A DNA stretch of 64,000 nt from Macrocybe gigantea. Taxonomy: Eukaryota > Basidiomycota > Agaricomycetes > Agaricales > Callistosporiaceae. Under the pieces are notes generated by a model that saw only the letters and a list, made by a program, of their open reading frames with translations, searched no databases and was not told the DNA's origin. Shown piece after piece: positions 1 to 10,843 of the stretch. The DNA lies in assembly GCA_011319805.1 (NCBI GenBank), contig SJRY01000229.1, positions 868,001 to 932,000 of the forward strand. The letters are read 5' to 3'. Made by a program: the position numbers and the translations under genes. Position 1 is the stretch's first letter, and each line of letters opens with the position of its first letter.

Positions 1-506
1 TCTCGCTTTCCTCACGTTAGACCATACCTGCATGCGGAACTTTATCGATTTGGGATATCTGGCCAACCATTGCCTCTCTCTTCAACGCCAAACCACCACC
101 AAACTTGACTTGTATCTTTCTTCGTGACTTAACTCCCATCATCATTCGTTCTTCGACCACTGGCATTCAACAACCTTGTATTAACATTTCCTTATATACT
201 GACTTGCATATCAGCCATCTACCAAATTCACCATCGAACTACCAGCGAAACAAAACAAGGCACCCTCCCAAAGACCTTTGCCTTTCCCCTCCAGAACTCC
301 AAATGTCCGTCACACCACCCCGTCGCCTCCCCCACGGGCAAATCCGTTATATATCCTTTTTACCTTCCTTCCATGTTTCACCGCAAAAAAAAAGAATGAG
401 AAGTAATGTAGGACAAGCAGAACCAGAAAATTCACGATAACAAGTCGCTTATTTCTGATGATTCTTACCACAGCAAGTTGAGCTGATATATGTCGCCCTC
501 CTCATA
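1..506. other. No supported gene at the left edge
   Basis: This edge segment is rich in C and T on the given strand and has only short open frames with no recognisable domain. It lies downstream of the minus-strand EEP-jacalin gene that ends at 507, so part of it is probably that gene's 3' untranslated region. Nothing else could be supported. Confidence 0.5.
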
Positions 507-1944
507 TCAGTATACAGCGCCCCAGATCGCTCCAAGTCTGATTATTTCGTCTGCCTGGCGTCCCCAAAAAGCAACGAGACCCCATTGTTTATCGCTTGAC
601 CCAGCGTCGGAAGGTATGTTAGTCGTGACGCAGTCGGACGTTGCCTTGCCTCCTTGCAGAGATCTGCCTTGATTCGTAACCATCTTCAAGAAGAAGACGC
701 GTGTGGGGCCAAGCCCTAGGAGGATCCTTCCCCTGCAAGTCTGTAGCTGGTCAACGAACTCTCCTGGCTTCATAATCAGAGTCGCCGGCGAGCCGCCTGT
801 TCCACCGTGAATCACTGTGCCCGCTGAGGTTGTGAAAGATACACCGTTTACTCTGTTGCCACTTCGGATGGTGATGGAAGTGATTTTTGGCGGAATAGAG
901 TTAGACAATGGCATGACTGTCGGGATATCGTTGAACGGGTTACCGTGTTGTCCACCGATGGGGTCCGCAAGTCTGACAGTATGGGAGAGTGACCAAGCAA
1001 TCACACTGCCGATGGGGTAATGATCGCTCAACGGAGCACCCGTCGCGTTGACGAAGGCGTCGTTCTCGTTTGTAAACGCTGTCGGTCGAATCGCGATTGC
1101 AGGGCTTGACCGAACAAGGATCTTGTCCACTACCTCGCACAATACCATTTCTGCTTGGATTGTCCCAGGTGCAAACGGGAATGGGCAAACAAGGGCCGGG
1201 GATCCAGAAGCAGGCAAAGACCCTCCGCGAGTGTTGATCGCCCACGAGTCTGTGAAATTACCGGCACTCAGCAAATCCCTAAGTGCCTCTGCGTCTCCGG
1301 GGCGGGAGTAGCGGCCGTTGGTATCGCCCATGACGATCACTGGCATCCCAGCAGACCATGTTTGGATATAGTTCGACAGCTGGGCATCGTTCGACTCGCG
1401 GGCCATGATGTCTCCCGGCTCGTCGCCCGCGTCCCCGTGCAGGTTATAAAAATCCACCCAGGCGCCGTCTGCAATTCGGACCCGCATCCAGGTGAAGCCT
1501 TTCGGCGTGAGGCAGTCGCTTTGATTTGGACTACAGACGTCCCACTTTATGCGTTCAAAGTCAAGAAAAGGGAAGTCCGACAGGCTGTTCAGGCCGGAAC
1601 CGATGCCTGCAATGCCCGAAGTCACAGTCCGGAAGGCATGACTGTCACCTGCATAAAGAACTTCGTGGAAGTTGAAGTCTTCTTGTACGTGTATAACATT
1701 GTATGGTTTGAGACGGGTCGAAATTAGGGGTGTGTTGACCACTGGATTGCCCGAGGAAAGGAACTCTACAGTCCACGGCCCCAGTCTTGTTAGTGAATCA
1801 AATTCTATCACAACTGTGGAAGATACTACCTGGTAAGCCTGCCACATTGTATGACAAGACTGAAAAGGATCCTTGCAGCGGTGCTAATCTTATGGTGGCA
1901 GTCAGGAAGGACAATGTCACAAGCGATTTGCACATCAGCGACAT
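507..1944 (-). CDS. Secreted EEP-fold hydrolase with C-terminal jacalin-like lectin (copy A)
   Basis: Two exons, 1944-1830 and 1765-507, joined across a 64-base intron (1766-1829) with GTAGTA donor, CACTAAC branch site and TAG acceptor, giving 457 residues. The chosen ATG gives a short hydrophobic leader like that of the neighbouring copy, so the product is probably secreted. The N-terminal two-thirds carries the metal and phosphate motifs of the endonuclease/exonuclease/phosphatase superfamily: YNVAGLP, QEDFN, GDTNGRYSRPGD and a final SDHYPI. Family members include DNase I-like nucleases, inositol phosphatases and neutral sphingomyelinases; the substrate here cannot be told. The last ~150 residues look like a jacalin-type lectin, with ITSITIRSGNRVNGVSF, then GTVIHGGTGG and a C-terminal LGAIWGAVY. 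A sugar-targeted extracellular hydrolase is inferred. It is a tandem duplicate of the gene at 2320-3741. Confidence 0.85.
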
Positions 1945-2319
1945 CTGCAGTCTTCGTTCTGGACGTGGAATGACGTGACTATTCATCTTGGTTTTATGCA
2001 GCACCCGAGGACTTTTATCGAAGCACGTTTGTGGCTGCTATTCTGTACGTGGAGGCAGCCTCGCCCATAGTGGAAAGCATATGGCCACGGTCTGACCAGG
2101 AGAAGCTACCGTGGGTGTGGTCCAACGAATTGACGTCCCATTGTCACCGTAGAAGGCCTGGCATAGAATAGGACACAGAAAGCATTGAATTATTGCTCTC
2201 GCATGGATGACCCAAAGAGAAATGGAGGGTATCTGAAGCGGAAAAACAAACCACAATTATAAGAAGTCGTCCAGTTTCGCCTGCAATCTACTCCTCACGC
2301 CACCCGATCGTCCAGCCCC
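1945..2319. other. Spacer between the tandem EEP-jacalin genes
   Basis: This 375-base gap must hold the promoter of copy A and the 3' end of copy B, since both are read on the minus strand. No credible coding exon was seen. Confidence 0.5.
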
Positions 2320-3741
2320 TCAGTATACAGCGCCCCAGATAGCACCCAGCCTATCCATTTCGTCGCCTTGACGTCCCCAGTACGCGACAAGACCCCACTG
2401 TTTACCGCCCGCGCCGGCGTCCGAAGGTACATTCGCGATGACACAGTCAGACGTCGTTTTGCCTCCCTGAAGAGATTTTCCTTGATTTGTGACCAAATTC
2501 AAATAAAAGACTCGTGTGTGGCCATTGACTTGGCCTGTGCAGGCCTGCAGCTGCGTGACGAATTCGCCCGAGCTCAGTGTCAACGTCGTCGGCGATCCAC
2601 CTGTTCCCCCGTGAATTACTGTGCCGGAAGAGGTTGTGAAAGATACGCCGTCGACTCTGTTGCCGCTTCGGATGGTGATAGAGGTGATCTTTGGCGGAAC
2701 AGAGCTGGACGATGGCATGACCGTTGGGATGTCGTTGAATGGATCGCCATGTGGTCCACCAATAGGGTCCCCAAGTCTGATAGTAGAAGAAAGCGACCAA
2801 GCGATTGAGCTCGAAATGGGGTAGTGATCGCTTAATGGCGCGGCGGAGGCATTGACGAATGCGTTATTCTCGTTCGTGAAAGTCGTGGGCCGGATTGTGA
2901 CCGCGGTGCTCGACCGGACGAATATCTTGTCCACTACTTCGCATGCGACCATCTGTGCTTGACTCGTCCCAGACGCGAATGGGAATGGGCAGACGAGGTC
3001 TGCAGAGCCAGAGGCGGGCAAGGAGCCTCCACGAATGTTGGTCGCCCAAGAATCCGTGAAACCATTTGTGCTCAAAAAGGTACGCAGCGACTCCGCATCC
3101 CCGGTACGCGTGTAGCGAGAATTGGTGTCTCCCATGACGATCACTGCAATGCCAGCGGACCATGTTTTGATATAGTCCGTCACCTGCGCAAAGTTGGACG
3201 CGCGGGCGGAAATGTCTCCAGAGTCAGAGCCCGCGTCGGTGTGGAGGTTATAGACATCGACCCAGACACCGTCCGCGACCTGAACGCGCATGGAAGTGAA
3301 TCCCTTTGGAGTGAGGCAGTCACCACTGTTGAGATTGCAGTCATTCCACGTTATGCGTTCAAGGTCAATGTAGGGGAAGTCCGAAAGACTGTTCAGGCCG
3401 GAGCCAATACCCGCCCCTCCCGAAGTCGGTGTTCGGTACGCATGGGTATCGGACGCGTAGAGAGCAGCATGGTAGTTGAAGTCCTCTTGGACATTGATGA
3501 CGTTGTAGGGTTTCAGACGCGGAGAAATAAGCGGGGTATTGACCAACGGGTCGCCTGAAGATAGTAGCTCTGTATCGAATACACACTTCAGCTCTATGCA
3601 GCATCCATAGTAGGATTGGAGCGCACCTGGTAAGCCCGCAACGTTGTAAGCCAAGACAGAGAAGGAGCCTTGCAGAGTCGCCGATTTCACAACAACGGCA
3701 AAGGTCAATGCAGTCGCGAGTGGTGCACGCGCTAATAACAT
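2320..3741 (-). CDS. Secreted EEP-fold hydrolase with C-terminal jacalin-like lectin (copy B)
   Basis: This is the paralogue of copy A, starting at an ATG with a hydrophobic leader (LLARAPLATALTFAVVV). The same catalytic signatures are present: YNVAGLP, QEDFN, GDTNSRYTRTGD and SDHYPI. The C-terminal jacalin-like domain contains ITSITIRSGNRVDGVSF, GTVIHGGTGG, a WGLVAYWGRQGDE stretch and LGAIWGAVY. A 57-base intron (3570-3626, GTGCGC donor, ACAG acceptor) sits exactly where copy A has its 64-base intron; spliced, both read GLPELLSSG or GLPEFLSSG. Because 57 is a multiple of three and the intron has no stop, the unspliced frame is also open: 473 residues retained, 454 spliced. Active residues look intact, so both copies should encode working enzymes. 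The substrate is unknown. Confidence 0.85.
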   Translation of the reverse strand: MLLARAPLATALTFAVVVKSATLQGSFSVLAYNVAGLPGALQSYYGCCIELKCVFDTELLSSGDPLVNTPLISPRLKPYNVINVQEDFNYHAALYASDTHAYRTPTSGGAGIGSGLNSLSDFPYIDLERITWNDCNLNSGDCLTPKGFTSMRVQVADGVWVDVYNLHTDAGSDSGDISARASNFAQVTDYIKTWSAGIAVIVMGDTNSRYTRTGDAESLRTFLSTNGFTDSWATNIRGGSLPASGSADLVCPFPFASGTSQAQMVACEVVDKIFVRSSTAVTIRPTTFTNENNAFVNASAAPLSDHYPISSSIAWSLSSTIRLGDPIGGPHGDPFNDIPTVMPSSSSVPPKITSITIRSGNRVDGVSFTTSSGTVIHGGTGGSPTTLTLSSGEFVTQLQACTGQVNGHTRVFYLNLVTNQGKSLQGGKTTSDCVIANVPSDAGAGGKQWGLVAYWGRQGDEMDRLGAIWGAVY

Positions 3742-4388
3742 CTAGACTTGTCCAGCTCGCAGCTCAAGGCGCAGCGCGTCGATCTTGGCTTTTATGCAGT
3801 GCTCGGATAAGTTGGGGGGCCGAGCGTCGATGCACGTTCGCGCCCGCATTCCGGAAGCTGCGCACGCTTTTGTCTGTCCGTGGTTGCAGAGGTCGGACCG
3901 CTCGGCTCTCGGTGGACAATTCTGTTGGTGTCATGAGGAAGAGAAGCTACAAAAGCGCATGGTCTGAGCAGTCAATACACGTTTGCAAGGGGAAATGATT
4001 CAGCATGGAACAAAAAATCACAAGGCATTAGAGAAGATCAACGATACACGGTACCAATAAAATCCAAGCTTTTGCGGTTCGTGTGCCTTTCCTGCTGTGC
4101 TTAGATACCAGCATACAGCAAATCACACCCCTCGTCTAGATGAGTGACAAGGTTGCATGCACGACGGCTACGCACGCTCAAGACATATACGTGTAAAACA
4201 TGAATGAACTTCGGCATGCTGGATCTCGTGGCCATTGCAACAAAGGAGGTCTGATTTAAACTGGGAATACACAACTAGGGAAAATGAAAGAAGAGCCAGT
4301 AACCGAGAGGAGGAAATAAATGATGTATGACGATGGTAAGAAACGTACCAACAAGCTACGAAATGGTAGCGACCGATGTGCTGGGTGG
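3742..4388. other. Intergenic region
   Basis: This stretch holds the upstream region of EEP-jacalin copy B and the 3' flank of MIF2. No coding exon with family signature was found. Confidence 0.5.
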
Positions 4389-6423
4389 TTATACTATAGT
4401 GGACATAGCTCTCTTTGAGATCGGTGCCTTGGACAGTTTCGAGCCGCTTTCACCTTCCAAGGGGGCAGCGCTCGTCGATCGAGCGTGTGTCAATGACGTT
4501 CGTCTGGCTTCCAAGGACCTCCGCAGAGCTATGCTTGCTTCGATCTCGTCCTCCTCCAGAGGAGCCTTTCGTGCTTGAGTGAAAAAGAGTTTTGATTCGC
4601 GATCGGCAATGTTCTCAATGAAGTAAACATTTCCTAAGAGAGTGTGAGCATGGTGATCCAAATAGGATTCGATGCCGCATCACCTCGGGGAACCATTGCC
4701 ATTCCTCCTGTCGCAAGGATGAGACTAGACTCGTGCACCTTCAGATTGACAGCACCCTCGATGACGTAAAATATCTAAAGAGCATATGTTAGCATTGATC
4801 GAAGAGATTGGCAGGTAATAAGACGTGTATGTACGTATGTATTATCTTTCGTATTTTTGCTTGGTTTGCGGCCATTCGGCGGTAGAACGAGGATTCCAGC
4901 GGCGATGAATTCACCGTCACCAAATATTTTTTCGAATTTCCAATTGTCGTCTGCTGCAGAACGCAAATTCAACATAGAGGAAGTAAACGCGATGCCTGTC
5001 GTCAAGGGAAGTGAGTCGCATAACGAGAGAAAAATGGCAGGCCAGCATACGTCTTTTGACTTCCTCCATTCCAGGGAATTCTAATACCACTGATTGCGAT
5101 TTGGTCTTGGAATCCCAACCTTCTTCTGGGTTGTCTACAGGAACCACCTTGATGCGCACCTCTTCCGCAGCCTTGCTTTTGCTCCGGCCCTCCCTGTGCG
5201 CTTCTTCTTGCTCAAAGGCTCCGGAACTTCTTTGGGAATCCGGATGATCTCCTTGATAGGCGGTACGAATACGTGGCTTTGTCTGTCCACACGATCGCGG
5301 CCGTAGACGATCCTCTCGCCTCTCCAGTACTCCAGGGGTTTGTAGTGCTCCCTTGCGCTTTTGCGCAGACCTTGCCGGACAGCTGATCATGTAACATATA
5401 GCTCCGTTTAGGAAGAACGGACAAGGTAGATACATACGACGGTTCTCCTTCTTTGTTCTGGCTCGTCTAGCATGCGTCTTCTTAACATTCTCTTCGACGA
5501 CCTTGGCCTTCTTGCTCTGTGTGTGTTTAGATTCGGAGGCAGAATCCTGCTCATCTTCATCTCCCTCCTCCGCTATATCAGCTAACCCGTCCATGATCTC
5601 ATCTTCGACCATCGGATCGCCCGCGTCCGGCACAAGTGGAGGTGGATCACGCTCCTTTCTCTTGCCCTTCCGATCTGCGTTTGAAGTCGATGAGAGATGC
5701 AACTCGTTCTCTTCAGCCGTTTGTCGATGATTGGATTCCGCCGAGCCTGATCATCGTCATCGTCGTCTTGATCCATTTCAGTGAAACTGATGTTCTGGGG
5801 CGATTGAGGTGCTTCATAATTATCAAAGCCGCCGTTGCCATAATCATCAAAACCATCGGGATCCGAATCTAAGTCCATGTCGTGTGCTGTGAATGAGTTG
5901 GAAAGCCGGGACGGGCCGGCCTTAGACACATTGCCTATAGACTTGCGAGCTGAAGTGCCCCGCGGTGAGGGAACTTCGTCGAAATCAACATCGGAGGGCC
6001 GCGAATGCCTAGACAATGATCCGATACGACGTGCGGCGGAGGGAGAAACCGCTTGACGCGTGTTAGCGAAATATTGGAGGGGACCTGACGACTGTCTGAG
6101 ATGCGAAACCACACGAGCGATCGCAAGCAATGCTCACTGTCATCTATGTCCATCGACATCTCGCCATCTTCATCAAATTCTTCGCCCAACACCGGTAAAG
6201 ACTGCTTCTTCTTCCTCGCCTTTGGCACGGGTGGTGTTCGAGTGTCTGCCTGTTGCAGCAGCTCCTCGAAGGGCTCAAACCCGTCAGATTTCCGCTCTAC
6301 ACGCTGGACAGCGATACCGGTCTTCTTTCCGACATCATGGTTGTCGCCACGATACGGTATATGCGCCTTCTGAAGGCCGCGCCGAGCCTGGCCTATGCTG
6401 CTCTTGCGCGCAGATGTTGGCAT
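4389..6423 (-). CDS. MIF2: Mif2/CENP-C inner kinetochore protein
   Basis: CENP-C binds centromeric nucleosomes and recruits the outer kinetochore. Reading from the ATG at 6423, the N terminus has the Mif2 signature (ARKSSIGQARRGLQKAHIPY), followed by an acidic middle region (FDDYGNGGFDNY, then a run of Asp) and basic stretches. The CENP-C motif is at about 5360-5290: YKPLEYWRGERIVYGRD. The C-terminal cupin dimerisation domain follows at about 5000-4570: EFIAAGILVLPP, FYVIEGAVNLKVHE, MAMVPRGNVYFIEN and LFFTQARKAPL. At least four introns are visible, for example one leading into the cupin and one splitting MVPR|GNVYF. At about 5740 and again just after the CENP-C motif (about 5215) the correct frame continues one register off with no usable splice site, as if a base were missing at each place. 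The identity is certain; the exact exon map is not. Confidence 0.9.
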
Positions 6424-6463
6424 AACACGACGAAATGACAAAGGGTTCCTACCGTGGGAAACC
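6424..6463. promoter_or_regulatory. Compact bidirectional promoter/5' region between MIF2 and the thiouridylase gene
   Basis: Only 40 bases separate the start codon of minus-strand MIF2 (6423) from the chosen start of the plus-strand tRNA thiouridylase gene (6464). The two core promoters must therefore overlap each other or the neighbouring 5' coding sequence. No TATA box is visible in the interval. Confidence 0.5.
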
Positions 6464-8286
6464 ATGGAGCGTCATCGGACACGCGCTTGCTCTTATTTGG
6501 CCCTCCTTCTACTTATGGCCACATGCCCTCGAGCCCTCCTTGCTCGCTATTTTCAGCGCTTTACCCGTCGTTCATACTCGACCCATGTTGCCCATCTACA
6601 GCCAAAGAAAGGAGATAAAGGTACTTTCTCAAATAGGCTGCCAGAAACATAAATCTGACTCTGCTCGATCTAGTCATCGTCGCTATGTCTGGCGGTGTCG
6701 ACTCATCGGTCACTGCAAGGCTACTAGCAGATGAGGTACGGACCGTGAAGTTGCGAATTTTATTGTTTTTTTTACTGATACAAAGCTAGGACTACGATCT
6801 GTCCGCTGTCTTCATGCGCAATTGGGATACCCGTGACGAGACAGGGTCAGATATTGGATGCGAATGGAAAAGAGACTGGGAAGACGTGCAGAAAGTATGC
6901 AAGATGCTCGATATTCCCTGCCAACTTGTAAGTCGAATTAGCAAAGGCCCAGATCTGTGTTAACTCCTGCAGATTGACCTTTCACGAGAGTATTGGCTTC
7001 GAGTGTTCGAACCCTCTCTTTCAGAGTGGGAATCTGGCTCAACACCGAACCCAGATGTATGGTGTAACAGGCGAGTCTCTACAGATAGCACGCATATACA
7101 GGTAGATTTACTTTACGAAGCCGCGTCAAGTTTGGTGCCCTGCTGGACCGCCTGGACCGCCCAAGCCGGGAACAACCATCGCCCAAGCCATACTGGTTCG
7201 CAACTGGTAAAACCTCTGCGTCCCCGTCTCCCTCCGCATCTCAAGTAGACGTTTTTATAGGACATTATGCCCGCAAATCTTGGTCATCACCTATTTCATG
7301 GCAGGTCACGATGCAGTGCCCCGTCCCAAACTCATGAGGGGTGTCGATCCAACGAAGGACCAGTCCTACTTTCTTGCTTCTGTTCCTGAGCAGCGGTTAC
7401 AACGTGCACTGTTCCCAATAGGTCACATGGAGAAGGCTGAAATCCGTCGATTAGCAGCAGATTTTGATCTGCCCACTGCGTCAAAGGAGGAGAGCATGGG
7501 CCTATGTTTCGTGGGCGAAAGGCGGAAGTTTAATGATTTTCTTTGTCCGTCCCTTTTCTCACCTCTCATTTCTATTGCCGCTGCCTAATATATCTCTCCT
7601 GTATAGCGTCGTATCTCAGGCCTAGGCAAGGCAACATCGTCGACTTGACAACCGGCAAAATCGTCGGTGTTCATCAAGGACTATGGACCTATACAATTGG
7701 ACAAGGAGCCAAGATAGGAGGAGCGCCGCAGTCTTATTTTGTTGCCGACAAGAACGCTGCAACGAATACAGTTTTTGTCGTTCCTGGGAGGTAACCAGTT
7801 TTACCAGCCTTGAAGGCGTCATGCTAACAAAGAAAATAATCAACCAGAGAACACGAATTGTTATATGCGACTGCGTTCCAAGTGAAAAATTTTCAGTGGA
7901 TATGGGCCGACTCTCCACCAGTTGGATTGCGGCGCGATGACGGGTTCAGAGCCAAAGTAAAGTTCAGATATAGGATGGATCCCACACCCTGCATTGTATA
8001 TGGGTGAGTTCCTTCCCCTTCCCCATTTACTTCACTCATCTCGTTGCTCCCCAAAAGGCTTCCCTTGTCCACAGATTCCAGCACCTTGTCCATTCAACTA
8101 TTAAAGCCTGCAAGGTCCACTGCAGTGGGGCAGGTGGCTGCATTGTACGACGAGGACGGTCAGTGGTGTCTCGGGTGTGGCATCATAACCGGCACTGCCA
8201 ACGCAACAGTCCAGGACCACGAAAAAGAGCGATTTCAGAATGAATCATTGACGGGCGATCGTTTCAAGGACTGGCAATGGTGGTAG
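6464..8286 (+). CDS. MTU1: Mitochondrial tRNA-specific 2-thiouridylase (MnmA/MTU1 family)
   Basis: The enzyme puts sulfur on position 2 of the wobble uridine of mitochondrial tRNAs. Exon 1 encodes an Arg-rich, acid-poor leader ([16 protein letters not shown]) fitting mitochondrial import. After the first intron comes the PP-loop SGGVDSS, then [17 protein letters not shown], then NPDVWCNR with the first catalytic Cys, [41 protein letters not shown], and the second catalytic Cys in MGLCFVGER. The C-terminal beta-barrel follows and the gene ends [10 protein letters not shown]. Most introns have ordinary GT...AG ends. Two places are odd. The intron after WCNR seems to start AG|GCGAGT, a GC-AG intron (about 7072-7121). 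Between GHYAR and RPKLMRG the frame shifts, explained either by one missing base or by a 32-base GC...AG segment. Start choice rests on the targeting leader. Confidence 0.88.
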
Positions 8287-8680
8287 GTATTGCCATCAAC
8301 GTCCTTCGAGCCGCCAATCAATCTCTACGTCTCTTTCTCAGGAATTAACTCTATAGATGCGCTTCTAAGGTTCATTTTCACACGATACCTGATTTTATTG
8401 TCGAATCTTCCCGCTCATCCTGAATTCGAGAAAACTATTAACAACGGATAGAAGACCACTATTGATACCATCGTGCAACCGATATGCAGCTTGCAGCTTT
8501 ATTATAAAGGTGATAGCGATCGACCACTTGCCCTATTTGGACGGGCAGCCGTCATTACCCCCTCTGAAAATAAATCAAAACTCAGCAAAGAATTCACATA
8601 AAAAGGACGCGTCATCTCTTCAGCATTCTCAACAAGGACCGATCGGCATCTAGAAACGACCCAGAATTGCAACCTAAATC
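8287..8680. other. Intergenic region
   Basis: Spacer between two plus-strand genes; it holds the 3' flank of MTU1 and the promoter of the alpha/beta-barrel gene. No coding signal was seen. Confidence 0.5.
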
Positions 8681-9207
8681 ATGCCCATAACTGAATTCGC
8701 CATCCTCCCCCTCATCCCGCCAAACACTCCCCTGAGCGGCGACCTTCCGAAACTCTTCAAGTTGTTGATGAAGCAGCAATCTTCATGGTCGAAATATTCC
8801 CTGTACTTCTACTCCGACTTGGCAACCCCTTCGACCGTCTACTTGATTTCTGGCTGGGACGACGTCGCGGCGCACCGACGCTGGATCGACAGCGAGGAGA
8901 ACAAAGAGCTGATCGAATCTTCTCTCCTTATATGAATATGCAAGGGTTGAGACTGCTCCATCTCGACGTCGACTTCACCACTTTCCCACTTGAAAGGGCG
9001 GGCTTTGTGGTTCTGCAAACGTACGACGGCAAGATCGATGGTCTTGGGAAGATGTCTTGGAAGGCGGTTGGGAAGGATTTCGAAGCCGCTGCTGGAGATG
9101 TCTATTTAATTCGCGCATACGAGACACAGGAGGACATTGTCCTTCATGATAGACAGGACCATGATCTGATGGTCATGCGCCAAATTTCGATACCTCGACT
9201 GGAATAG
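8681..9207 (+). CDS. Small dimeric alpha/beta-barrel (ABM-like) protein, frame broken once
   Basis: The first part (from ATG 8681) reads MPITEFAILPLIPPNTP and goes on to VYLISGWDDVAAHRRWIDSEEN, with the W...H..W pattern common in dimeric ferredoxin-like (antibiotic biosynthesis monooxygenase-type) proteins. The second part continues in another frame from about 8925: MNMQGLRLLHLDVDFTTF, then FVVLQTYDGKIDGLGKMSW and an end at SIPRLE. There is no GT...AG pair at the join, and the total of 527 bases is exactly one short of a whole number of codons (175 residues). I read it as one gene with one base missing. Substrate and role are unknown; the family assignment rests on overall pattern only. Confidence 0.6.
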
Positions 9208-9747
9208 GCTACCTTGTTCACTTGTCAAGGACGTTGGGGACGTTGGACATTGAATGTTCAAGTTATTCGTCAACGTCATATTACTCGATATCCTGGTCAT
9301 TCGTCCAGGGCATTAAGACCACTTACCAACCTAATTGAGTGTAACTGCTTGCGCAAGTCGTGAAGAAAGTTTGATGTAATGCACGTATGCAAAGTCCTCA
9401 ACGCACAGAACATGTAGCACGGCTCCCTCAGTCAGTGTCTAGAAGTAAAGATGCTTGCTATGAGAACGAGGTCAGAGTTTCGAGAAGATCGTGCAGTGCA
9501 GAACGACATCGTTGTCATCAAAAACGATCGCACTTTCTACCCGTCATGATGTTGTCGAAAGAAGGAATAGTAGGACACTTCCGCAACTATAATACTCCGT
9601 CTATAAAGTCCTGGACAAGGATTCACAAATTTGATGATATTGCTAAGAGGAGACAAGTCGTGCCAATAGCTGTTGAGGATGACGCTTGATGACAGTCACT
9701 GATCGGGCAAGAACAGGGCGTTCTCGCCCGCGTACTGCGAGCTCTTT
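9208..9747. other. Intergenic region
   Basis: Convergent spacer between the plus-strand alpha/beta-barrel gene and a minus-strand candidate gene. Short open frames only; nothing recognised. Confidence 0.45.
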
Positions 9748-10691
9748 TCAGGGAGGAATGAACGCCACGGAAATTCTAGCCAGCGACGGCACCGCCTGAC
9801 CTGTGAGCAGTGGAAGAATTGTTCGGTTAAGCGAATACTGCAAGGAAGACGATCATCATCGACGTACAGCTTCCTTCAAGGTAGCGTTGCACAAAACAGA
9901 TCAGCAATGACTCCTCTCGGCGACCTCCTTATTCAAGTATAACTCACCGCATGTCGGTTGTTCATGACATGTAACGCGACTAGCCAAGCTACAACGAAGC
10001 ACGCCGCGGCGGCGACGTATGCAAACAAGGGTAGCAACAGCGTTGCAGAGTAAGCACGGGCGCAGCTCAGATGTCGATTACGAGGCCCAATCGCACAGCA
10101 ACCGTACCAAGCCGACGACGGACCAAAAGTCGACAACTCTGGCTCTGGCTCAGTCCACGATGATGTCATCGGCTGAGATTCGCGCCCGACACAAAAAGGT
10201 GGCAGAGGCGGGGCAAAGGCACGGAACGCGCCGTCTGAGGACCTCGGCGCGGACTCGAAGAGCGGCTTGACATGTCTGTTGATGCAGGTAGGCGGCGGGT
10301 GCATGTGTACGCGTAAAACTGTTAAGGGCGGGCAGGCTGTCACCGTCAACGAAGACGAGGTAGCACGGCAGATGGGGATTCGTCGTAAGGAGATCGTTTC
10401 CCGGAATTCAGAAGGAGACGCATCCGACAGACGTCCCCAAAGTTCTGATTGCCTCGCAAGACCGGCAACGACGCCCGCCATGAATCCCAATCGCCATATA
10501 GCTCTCGCAAGAGGACGCGCGCCTTTAACCCGATTGCGAGGCGCCGTGCTAGTAATTCCTTGTTGTAAGAGTGCTCCAACGAAAGAAAGTAAAAAACACA
10601 GATAGAAAAGAGACATGGAGGTTGATGAGGACCCTGGATACAGCAGGAGAGATGTGTGATTTCTTGGATGCGTCTTGATATCTTGATTCAT
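9748..10691 (-). CDS. Uncharacterised possible membrane protein
   Basis: Not recognised. A long frame starts at ATG 10691 (or at an inner ATG, 10616, before SLFYLCFLLSFVGALL). It has a hydrophobic segment near the N terminus, a polar Pro/Ser-rich middle and a strongly hydrophobic segment near its end (LLLPLFAYVAAAACFVVAW). A good donor (CATGCG|GTGAGT, near 9948) follows that segment. An acceptor TTGCAG just downstream would add a last exon with frame YSLNRTILPLLT and a stop at 9748-9750. The length of open frame and the splice signals make it plausible, but no family could be named. Another frame is also partly open between 10346 and 10579, so the model is weak. Confidence 0.35.
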
Positions 10692-10843
10692 GTGATTGAG
10701 TCGACGCGGTCATGCTACCCTCACGTGTACTGTAATTGCAGGATGCGAACGGACTCAGGCAGCTGCACAATATCAGCACTTGCGTAGATTTCATCCAACC
10801 AGATATTCTACTGGAAAATCAAAGTGCGACGTTACGGCACCTC

